11,562 nucleotides of DNA from an uncultured Thermoanaerobacteraceae bacterium (GTDB lineage: Bacteria > Bacillota > DSM-12270 > Thermacetogeniales > Thermacetogeniaceae). Every line of letters starts with the position of its first letter. Positions within the stretch are counted from its first letter, which is position 1. Under the pieces are notes generated by a model. The model worked only from the letters and a program-made list of their open reading frames with translations. It was not told the DNA's origin and did no database searches. The stretch lies in assembly GCA_937914965.1 (NCBI GenBank), contig CALGIY010000001.1:1-11562 (forward strand), in the 5' to 3' direction. Shown here one piece after another: positions 7,062-11,562 of the stretch. Both the position numbers and the translations under genes were made by a program.

Positions 7062-7091
7062 CTGGGCGGTAAACGCCCGGTTTTTTATTTT
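7062..7091 (+). terminator. Rho-independent terminator after yigZ
   Basis: CTGGGCG (7062-7068) pairs with CGCCCGG (7074-7080, one T-G wobble) over a five-base loop and is followed by TTTTTTATTTT. It lies 48 bases after the yigZ stop and forms the left part of repeat copy B. Confidence 0.8.
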
Positions 7092-7179
7092 CACAACACC
7101 CCTTGCCAATACCACACTTTAGTGTTCCCATGCCTTTTAAAATAAAATATAGCGTCACTGGTGGTTTTTCTGTGAAAGT

Positions 7180-7204
7180 TGTCAAAAGGACCGTCCCCGT
7201 GACA
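7180..7204. repeat. Short stem-loop repeat 2 (TGTCA arms)
   Basis: TGTCA (7180-7184) and TGACA (7200-7204) flank AAAAGGACCGTCCCCG; one more T-A pair extends the stem at 7179/7205. It is the right end of repeat copy B and nearly identical to the unit at 2575-2599. Confidence 0.85.
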
Positions 7205-7205
7205 A

Positions 7206-7234
7206 GGAAGCAAAAAGAACGTCCCTGTGCTTCC
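7206..7234. repeat. Short stem-loop repeat 3 (GGAAGCA arms)
   Basis: GGAAGCA (7206-7212) and TGCTTCC (7228-7234) pair perfectly around AAAAGAACGTCCCTG, a variant of the same core with one C missing. It directly abuts stem-loop 2, and its right arm touches the -35 element of the ECF promoter. Confidence 0.8.
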
Positions 7235-7260
7235 GAAACTTTTTCATACTGCGAGACGTC
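7234..7260 (+). promoter_or_regulatory. ECF-sigma-type promoter of the pdaV-sigV-rsiV operon
   Basis: CGAAAC (7234-7239) followed after 17 bases by CGTC (7257-7260) matches the ECF promoter pattern TGAAAC-N16/17-CGTC used by the B. subtilis SigM/SigW/SigV group. It stands about 50 bases before the pdaV start. The operon encodes an ECF sigma factor, so the natural reading is autoregulation by SigV. A vegetative promoter is not obvious nearby. Confidence 0.6.
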
Positions 7261-7318
7261 TAATTATATAGTAAGCGTTCTAAATACCATGTAATATGTA
7301 TAGAAAGAGATGATCGAA

Positions 7319-8140
7319 GTGCATACCCTCTTACTAAACAAATCAATCAGACGTCTTGTTTCTGTATTACTGTTTTTGATCATACTTCTGGGTCTCCAAG
7401 CCATATGTATTCACAGAGGTACAGACCATGTGGCAGGTTCCACCGATAACAGCACCATTACATCACCAATTTCATCTCGTGCAGATGCTCAAGAAATTGT
7501 GAAAGACGACTCTGACAAACCACCAGCAGATGAGGGTTCTTCTGATAAAAAAGTAGCCTATCTGACATTCGATGATGGTCCCACACAGAATACAGCCTGT
7601 ATCTTAGATATCCTGGCAAAATACGATGCAAAAGCCACCTTTTTTTTGTTGGAACCGCAGATGAGAAAGTATCCCGAGCAGTTAACACAGATGTGCAGAG
7701 CAGGCCACGCTTTAGGTTTACATGGAGTATCCCATAACCACAAAAAGCTCTATCGTTCTTTGGATAGTGTATTAGATGAGATGAATACAGCCCAGGCGAA
7801 GCTGCAGGAACTAACCCAAGTAAAATCGACATTGATCAGGACGCCCTATGGCAGCAAGCCGTATATGAAACCGGCTTATATGGAAGGGGTTAAGGCTGCT
7901 GGCTATATAGTTTGGGACTGGAATGTGGACAGCAGGGACTGGTATTATAAGGATGCTCGGCTGGTGGATACTACTATTGAACAGATAAAGGATTTAGAAA
8001 AGTCGAATATAAACCCGGTTATCCTCTTCCACGACAGAGGAAAAACTGCGGAATTTCTTCCACAGGTGCTGGAATACCTGGTTAATAACAATTACAAGTT
8101 TGCATCTCTGGATACGGAGCTCGAGCCTGTGCGGTTCTAG
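7319..8140 (+). CDS. pdaV: Peptidoglycan/polysaccharide N-deacetylase of the lysozyme-resistance operon (PdaV-like)
   Basis: The product is 273 residues with an N-terminal membrane anchor (about 11-29), a low-complexity linker (about 38-76) and an extracellular NodB deacetylase domain. The motifs are TFDDGP (83-88; D85 catalytic base, D86 metal ligand), H135-x3-H139 (metal ligands), RTPYG (174-178), DWNVDSRDW (200-208) and ILFHD (235-239; H238 catalytic acid). All catalytic residues are present. Such enzymes remove acetyl groups from peptidoglycan GlcNAc and make the wall poor substrate for lysozyme. In C. difficile a deacetylase (PdaV), an ECF sigma factor (CsfV) and RsiV form one operon, the same order as here. 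I chose the GTG at 7319 because AAAGAGATGAT (7305-7315) matches the full Shine-Dalgarno sequence at 9 of 11 bases; an ATG at 7310 lies inside that site but remains possible. Confidence 0.88.
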   Translation: MHTLLLNKSIRRLVSVLLFLIILLGLQAICIHRGTDHVAGSTDNSTITSPISSRADAQEIVKDDSDKPPADEGSSDKKVAYLTFDDGPTQNTACILDILAKYDAKATFFLLEPQMRKYPEQLTQMCRAGHALGLHGVSHNHKKLYRSLDSVLDEMNTAQAKLQELTQVKSTLIRTPYGSKPYMKPAYMEGVKAAGYIVWDWNVDSRDWYYKDARLVDTTIEQIKDLEKSNINPVILFHDRGKTAEFLPQVLEYLVNNNYKFASLDTELEPVRF

Positions 8141-8172
8141 TAAAGATGTTGGTATCTATATACTGTCAAAGC

Positions 8173-8199
8173 TGGACAGCAGAACCGTCCCCGTGTCCA
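8173..8199. repeat. Short stem-loop repeat 4 (TGGACA arms), inside the sigV operon
   Basis: TGGACA (8173-8178) and TGTCCA (8194-8199) enclose GCAGAACCGTCCCCG. It sits between the pdaV stop and the sigV ribosome binding site. There is no T-run, so it should not be a strong terminator; it could affect mRNA stability or the pdaV:sigV ratio, which is inference. Confidence 0.8.
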
Positions 8200-8228
8200 A
8201 CCCAAAGAAAGGTGAATTACGCGCGCAC

Positions 8229-8720
8229 ATGAACAAGGGGAGCCTGGAAGAGCAAATTGCAGATTATATAGTCGCAAATCAGGACAACCATTATCGTCTA
8301 GCCTACAGCTATGTGAAAAACGTTGATGATGCTTTGGATATTGTTCAGGATTCCATTTATAAAGCGATATCGGCAAAGGATTCACTGAAGGACTCTAGTT
8401 ACTTAAAAACCTGGTTTTACAGGATTTTAATAAATTCAGCATTGGATTTTCTCCGCAAACACAAAAAGATTGTTGTGATTGATGAGGAGACTATGTCCGG
8501 TTTGGATTCCGGAACCATTGACAAGTACCAGAACTTAGATTTGCAGCGGGCACTAGATGAGTTACCAGATTATTACCGCAGTATTATTGTCTTGAGATAT
8601 TTTGAAGACTTAAAAATCAAAGAAGTTGCTGAAATTCTCGATGTAAACATTAATACTGTTAAAACCCATTTATACAAGGCACTTAAAACACTGCGGATTC
8701 AGATGCAGGACGAAGATTAA
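8229..8720 (+). CDS. sigV: ECF RNA polymerase sigma factor, SigV/CsfV type
   Basis: The 163-residue protein is a two-domain ECF sigma factor. Region 2 spans about 20-78, with the core-binding and -10 segment running from DIVQDSIYKAI to TWFYRILINSALDFLR. Region 4 spans about 108-157, with ELPDYYRSIIVLRYFEDL and the helix-turn-helix IKEVAEILDVNINTVKTHL. It recruits RNA polymerase to envelope-stress promoters; its neighbour RsiV identifies it as the lysozyme-responsive SigV class. I chose the ATG at 8229. GAAAGGTGAA (8207-8216) is upstream with a rather long 12-13 base spacing. The frame is open further upstream through the stem-loop repeat back into pdaV, but no better start exists there. The rsiV gene begins 11 bases after its stop. 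Confidence 0.92.
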   Translation: MNKGSLEEQIADYIVANQDNHYRLAYSYVKNVDDALDIVQDSIYKAISAKDSLKDSSYLKTWFYRILINSALDFLRKHKKIVVIDEETMSGLDSGTIDKYQNLDLQRALDELPDYYRSIIVLRYFEDLKIKEVAEILDVNINTVKTHLYKALKTLRIQMQDED

Positions 8721-8731
8721 GGAGGTCAGAG

Positions 8732-9631
8732 ATGAAGGATAAAAATCTGGATGAGTTAAAGAAAAAATATCTGGAGACACCCATCCCCAGCCAATTAGAT
8801 TTTGTAGTAAAAAAAGCCCTACAAGAAAGTAGGGCCGCTGCGGCGAAGAAAAAGAGGTTTAACAGGGCAAGGATAGCAGCTGCTTCCATCGCTGCCGCTC
8901 TTGTAATACTTATAGTAGGGGTTAATACGAGTCCTGCCTTTGCCCAAACCTTATCAAAAGTGCCTGTTGTCGGTAGTATAGTGAGGGTCATTACCCTCAG
9001 AGAATATAAAGTAAATGAAGGCCAGTATATGGCGGATATCAAGGTGCCAGAAATACAGGGTATGGAAAATAAAACCCTGGAAAACAGTTTAAATGAAAAA
9101 TACCTTGCCGAAAATAAAGAGTTATATGAGCAGTTCATGGCTGAAATGAAAGCTATGGAGGAAAAAGGCGGCGGTCACAAGGGTGTCAGCAGCAGTTATG
9201 AAGTAAAAACCGACAATGACACGATTTTCTCTGTATGTCGCTCTATTTTAACTATCGAAGGGTCTTCAAATACCGAACTTAAGTACGACACCATCGATAA
9301 AAAGAAACAAGTTTTAATATCCTTGCCTAGTTTATTCAAGGATGACAGCTATGTAGATGTGATCAGTAATAACATCATCAGTCAAATGAGGGAAGAGATG
9401 AAATCAGATGAAGGGAAGATTTATTGGCTTGATGATCAGGTTGAGGATGTGCCTATCGAACCCTTTGAGCAAATATCAAAGGATCAAAACTTCTATATCA
9501 ACACCGAAGGCAAATTGGTTATTTCCTTTAACAAATATGACATCGCACCTGGCTGTATGGGCACCCCGGAATTTGTTATTCCCACAGAGGTGATCTCCGA
9601 TCTTTTAGTCGGTGATGAGTATGTTAGGTGA
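8732..9631 (+). CDS. rsiV: RsiV-type anti-sigma factor and lysozyme receptor
   Basis: The 299-residue protein has a cytoplasmic, basic N-terminus (1-46) that should hold SigV. One membrane segment follows (about 47-65), with an AFA signal-peptidase-like site at 69-71 just outside it, and then an extracellular region ending in a DUF3298-type domain (about 190-295). That domain contains SLFKDDSY, NFYINTEGKLVISFNKYDIA and the PEFVIP strand. In B. subtilis and C. difficile, lysozyme binds this domain and exposes RsiV to signal peptidase and then RasP, releasing SigV; the AFA site fits that mechanism. AAGGAGGTCAG overlaps the sigV stop and gives strong coupled translation. Unlike B. subtilis, no oatA O-acetyltransferase follows; the operon ends at the terminator at 9692. 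Confidence 0.9.
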   Translation: MKDKNLDELKKKYLETPIPSQLDFVVKKALQESRAAAAKKKRFNRARIAAASIAAALVILIVGVNTSPAFAQTLSKVPVVGSIVRVITLREYKVNEGQYMADIKVPEIQGMENKTLENSLNEKYLAENKELYEQFMAEMKAMEEKGGGHKGVSSSYEVKTDNDTIFSVCRSILTIEGSSNTELKYDTIDKKKQVLISLPSLFKDDSYVDVISNNIISQMREEMKSDEGKIYWLDDQVEDVPIEPFEQISKDQNFYINTEGKLVISFNKYDIAPGCMGTPEFVIPTEVISDLLVGDEYVR

Positions 9632-9691
9632 TAGCGGGTTCTTTTAGAGGTGGTTTCTTTAGGGGATGTCTGTAAGAACATGTCTGCATTT

Positions 9692-9721
9692 AACAGGGGT
9701 TTTTTTGCCCCTGTTTTTTAT
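9692..9721 (+). terminator. Rho-independent terminator of the pdaV-sigV-rsiV operon
   Basis: AACAGGGG (9692-9699) pairs perfectly with CCCCTGTT (9708-9715) over an eight-base loop, and the T-run GTTTTTTA follows. It lies about 60 bases after the rsiV stop. Confidence 0.9.
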
Positions 9722-9743
9722 TGATTAAATGGACTATTTGTAG

Positions 9744-9772
9744 TTGACGGATTTGGGAGTAACGAATATACT
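9744..9772 (+). promoter_or_regulatory. Sigma-A promoter of the metal-resistance operon
   Basis: TTGACG (9744-9749) and TATACT (9767-9772) are separated by 17 bases, each one mismatch or less from a good consensus element. Transcription should begin near 9779, directly at the edge of the operator, giving a leader of about 45 bases before the repressor gene. Confidence 0.8.
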
Positions 9773-9779
9773 GATTTTA

Positions 9780-9805
9780 ATCATATGAACACATGATCAT
9801 ACGTT
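9780..9805 (+). promoter_or_regulatory. 12-2-12 inverted-repeat operator for the ArsR/SmtB-type repressor
   Basis: ATCATATGAACA (9780-9791) and TGATCATACGTT (9794-9805) form an imperfect inverted repeat around CA, with 9 of 12 positions matching. The inner eight bases TATGAACA/TGATCATA match at 7 of 8. The 12-2-12 layout with a TGAACA half-site is typical of SmtB/CadC/CzrA operators. Its place at the predicted start of transcription suits direct repression. Confidence 0.7.
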
Positions 9806-9824
9806 CTTGGAGAGGGGTGATTCA

Positions 9825-10190
9825 ATGGGTGACGATCGTGATAGCAGTGAACACTGCAGCTGTACCGTTGTCCATGAGGACATAGTAGATAAGGTGAGGC
9901 AAGTGATGCCTGAGGATGAATGTCTCTTTGACCTGGCAGAGCTTTTTAAGGTTTTCGGTGATACCACCAGGGTGAAAATTCTTTTTGCTTTATTTACGGC
10001 GGAGATGTGCGTTTGTGATATTACCGCTCTTTTGGGGTTGACTCAATCTGCCGTATCTCACCAGCTCAGGGTGTTGAAGCAGGCAAGGCTCGTCAAATAT
10101 AGAAAAGAAGGCAAAATGGTTTATTACTCCCTGGATGATGAGCATGTCAAACAAATATTTGACCAGGGGATGGCTCACATCAATCACTAA
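9825..10190 (+). CDS. cadC: ArsR/SmtB-family metal-sensing repressor, CadC type
   Basis: The 121-residue protein is a winged-helix ArsR/SmtB repressor with DNA-recognition segment LTQSAVSHQLRVLKQARLV (72-90). Two metal sites are visible. The alpha3N thiolate site has C62 and C64 in MCVCD plus N-terminal C11 and C13, as in CadC, which senses Cd/Pb/Zn. The alpha5 site has D105, H107, H118 and H121, with exactly the spacing of SmtB D104/H106/H117/E120 and a His replacing the last Glu. Metal binding should release the operator at 9780-9805 and open its own operon with the ATPase downstream. GAGGGGTGAT (9812-9821) lies just before the chosen ATG; a TTG at 9807 would place the start before this site. 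The exact metal cannot be told from sequence. Confidence 0.92.
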   Translation: MGDDRDSSEHCSCTVVHEDIVDKVRQVMPEDECLFDLAELFKVFGDTTRVKILFALFTAEMCVCDITALLGLTQSAVSHQLRVLKQARLVKYRKEGKMVYYSLDDEHVKQIFDQGMAHINH

Positions 10191-10195
10191 GACGC

Positions 10196-10252
10196 TGAGA
10201 CGCGTGAGACGCGGGGACGGTTCTCGCGTCTCACGGGAGACATGGAGACATG
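10196..10252. repeat. Short stem-loop repeat 5 (GTGAGACGCG arms) with tandem duplications on both sides
   Basis: GTGAGACGCG (10204-10213) and CGCGTCTCAC (10225-10234) pair perfectly over GGGACGGTTCT, the core in reverse orientation. The left arm is preceded by a second TGAGACGCG (10196-10204), and on the right GAGACATG occurs twice in tandem (10237-10244, 10245-10252). It sits between the repressor and ATPase genes. With a ten-base GC-rich stem it could reduce read-through, but there is no T-run. Confidence 0.85.
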
Positions 10253-10377
10253 GCGGGATGTGGGGTCGGCTCCTGTATCTCTCTGTCTTTCCGGAGGCTG
10301 CAGTATTGGTAGTTGTCCAGTGCAAACAGGAGCATTGTGTGTGAGCAGTGTGAAATAAATTGAAAGGAGGTGGCCTC

Positions 10378-11562
10378 ATGGGCGCAGACCCAGGTTGTAC
10401 CTGTACAGGCTGCACAAGCTGTACGGTTAATATTGAACCAAAGGCCAATGGTCTGCTTGCGGGCGCCAAAAAATCTTTGGTGCTGATGGGGCTTAGCTGT
10501 GCTAATTGTGCTGCCAAGATAGAAAATGAAGTGAACAAATTAGCGGGGGTTCAGACTGCCTCCCTGGATTTTATGGCCAAGAGACTCATTATCTATGTCT
10601 ATAATGAGCAGGATTTAGATGAGATAACAGATCAAGCGGCTGAAATTATCAAGAAATTTGAGCCCGATGTGGAAGTTATCGAGGAGCATGGGGCGGATGA
10701 TGCTCCTGTGATCGAGGAAGACGTGATTAATAAAAAAGAATTGATCAAAATCGGGGCCGGGGCGGTACTCTTTGCGGTCGCTCTTGGTTTTGAGTTTTCT
10801 TTTTGGACTGAGTTTGTTTTATTTTTAGCAAGCTATATCTTGGTGGGCGGAGACGTGGTATGGAGAGCCTTGAGGAATATCTCCAGGGGGCAGGTTTTTG
10901 ATGAGAATTTCTTGATGAGTGTGGCCACTATCGGTGCCTTCGCCATCCGGCAGTTCCCCGAAGGTGTGGCAGTAATGCTCTTTTTTAAGATTGGGGAGTT
11001 TTTTCAGGATCTGGCTGTAAACCGCTCTCGCAGGTCTATTTCTGCTCTGATGGATATCCGGCCAGACTATGCAAATTTGAAGGTGGGGGATGAGATCAAG
11101 ACAGTATCTCCTGAAGGGGTAAAGATAGGAGATCTGATCGTTGTCAAACCCGGCGAGAAGGTTCCTTTGGATGGGATAGTTATCGAAGGGGCATCGATGG
11201 TTGATACCTCTGCTTTAACAGGGGAATCTGTCCCCAGGGATGTGGATGAAGGCAGTGATATACTGGGGGGTTTCATCAATCAAAACGGGGTGCTCAGCGT
11301 TCAGGTAACCAAAGGATTCGGGGACTCTACCGTTTCCAAAATCCTTGATTTGGTGCAGAACGCCAGCAGCAAAAAGGCACCGACAGAACATTTCATCACA
11401 AAATTTGCCAGATACTATACACCTATCGTAGTATTCGGCGCACTGGCCATAGCCTTGATACCACCTCTTGTTACTCAAGCGACTTTTTCTCAGTGGATCT
11501 ACCGGGCCTTGGTATTCTTGGTCGTCTCCTGCCCCTGCGCTCTGGTGATTTCGATACCCCTT
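10378..11562 (+). CDS. cadA: P1B-type heavy-metal-transporting ATPase (CadA/ZntA-like), 3' end beyond the window
   Basis: The frame is open from the ATG at 10378 to the window edge, 395 codons without a stop. A Cys-rich tail C7-x-C9-x2-C12-x2-C15 is followed by an HMA-like metal-binding domain with GLSCANCAAK (38-47; C41, C44). Hydrophobic segments follow (about 120-160 and 175-205), then the actuator domain with DTSALTGESVP (TGE at 281-283), membrane segments from about 350, and the SCPCALV ion-binding motif (384-390) of the Cu/Zn/Cd class. The phosphorylated DKTGT loop lies past the edge. It should pump Cd2+, Zn2+ or Pb2+ out of the cell; the CadC-type repressor upstream supports that over copper. 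AAAGGAGGTGG (10363-10373) gives a strong start. The 187-base spacer from the repressor gene contains stem-loop 5. Confidence 0.95.
   Translation, partial: MGADPGCTCTGCTSCTVNIEPKANGLLAGAKKSLVLMGLSCANCAAKIENEVNKLAGVQTASLDFMAKRLIIYVYNEQDLDEITDQAAEIIKKFEPDVEVIEEHGADDAPVIEEDVINKKELIKIGAGAVLFAVALGFEFSFWTEFVLFLASYILVGGDVVWRALRNISRGQVFDENFLMSVATIGAFAIRQFPEGVAVMLFFKIGEFFQDLAVNRSRRSISALMDIRPDYANLKVGDEIKTVSPEGVKIGDLIVVKPGEKVPLDGIVIEGASMVDTSALTGESVPRDVDEGSDILGGFINQNGVLSVQVTKGFGDSTVSKILDLVQNASSKKAPTEHFITKFARYYTPIVVFGALAIALIPPLVTQATFSQWIYRALVFLVVSCPCALVISIPL

Larger units (their letters stand above)
7058..7205 (+). repeat. Long intergenic repeat, copy B
   Basis: This copy has the same ordered anchors as 2429-2599: GAGAC, hairpin, GGTTTTTTATTTTCACAACA, AGTGTTC (7121-7127), TATAGCGTCACTG (7148-7160), then the stem-loop with TGTCA arms (7180-7204). 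The hairpin centre reads GGCGGTAAACGCC here and GGCGTTTACCGCC in copy A, which are exact reverse complements although all flanks are in direct orientation. The apparent small frame at 7103-7294 lies across this repeat and is not a gene. With the next stem-loop and the promoter it fills the 304-base gap between yigZ and pdaV. Confidence 0.75.

Noticed and set aside
7103..7294. 63-codon plus-strand frame between yigZ and pdaV
   Set aside because: It spans repeat copy B, two stem-loops and the ECF promoter and is explained by them.
7310..7318. ATG at 7310 as start of the deacetylase
   Set aside because: It lies inside the best Shine-Dalgarno match (7305-7315), leaving no spacing; GTG at 7319 fits better, though the ATG cannot be fully excluded.
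8100..8228. Upstream extension of the sigV frame into pdaV and through stem-loop 4
   Set aside because: Sigma region 2 begins only after the ATG at 8229, and the extension has no better ribosome binding site.
1..11562. CRISPR array, tRNA, rRNA, riboswitch or intact transposase
   Set aside because: No regularly spaced repeats of CRISPR type, no tRNA-like cloverleaf or rRNA segment, and no transposase or integrase motifs were seen on either strand.

Overview
The window looks like chromosome from a Gram-positive, Clostridia-type bacterium. The evidence is strong GGAGG-type ribosome binding sites, a pdaV-sigV-rsiV lysozyme-response operon of the kind known from Clostridioides difficile, and short GGACCGTCCC stem-loop repeats, which I associate from memory with Peptococcaceae-like genomes. 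The genus cannot be fixed from the sequence. Composition is a mosaic. The left two genes are clearly AT-rich, the serpin and yigZ genes are GC-richer, and the rest is in between (judged by eye and by sample-line counts).

Layout. (1) Bases 1-2311 hold a two-gene, translationally coupled accessory module: the C-terminal part of a RecQ helicase fused to a ComF-like phosphoribosyltransferase, then a DprA/Smf-family protein. The RecQ motor is missing. Homology starts abruptly near base 57, and the bases before it read like the GC3-rich coding frame of an unrelated gene, so the module appears broken by a rearrangement. (2) Bases 2312-2616 hold a terminator and the first copy of a roughly 150-170 bp intergenic repeat. 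(3) A lipoprotein serpin lies on the minus strand. (4) On the plus strand follow an unknown protein with a GNAT-like C-terminus, a lone tetrapyrrole-methylase-family protein, and yigZ. (5) Bases 7015-7318 hold the second copy of the long repeat, another small stem-loop, and an ECF-type promoter. (6) The operon pdaV-sigV-rsiV follows: a peptidoglycan deacetylase, an ECF sigma factor and its lysozyme-sensing anti-sigma factor. It is closed by a strong terminator. (7) A metal-efflux unit comes last: a sigma-A promoter, a 12-2-12 operator, an ArsR/SmtB (CadC-type) repressor, and the first 395 codons of a P1B-type metal ATPase that runs off the right edge.

How the parts relate. sigV probably transcribes its own operon from the ECF promoter at 7234-7260. 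RsiV holds SigV inactive until lysozyme triggers its cleavage, and PdaV then deacetylates peptidoglycan to block lysozyme. The CadC-type repressor probably sits on the operator just downstream of its own promoter and releases it when Cd/Zn/Pb-type ions bind, switching on the ATPase. Five small stem-loops with a shared core but different, self-complementary arms lie between genes. One is inside the sigV operon and one inside the metal operon.

The strongest candidates for follow-up are the RecQ-PRTase/DprA module and its broken left end, the stem-loop family with covarying arms, and the paired long repeat whose terminator hairpin core is inverted between copies. No tRNA, rRNA, CRISPR array or intact transposase gene was seen.
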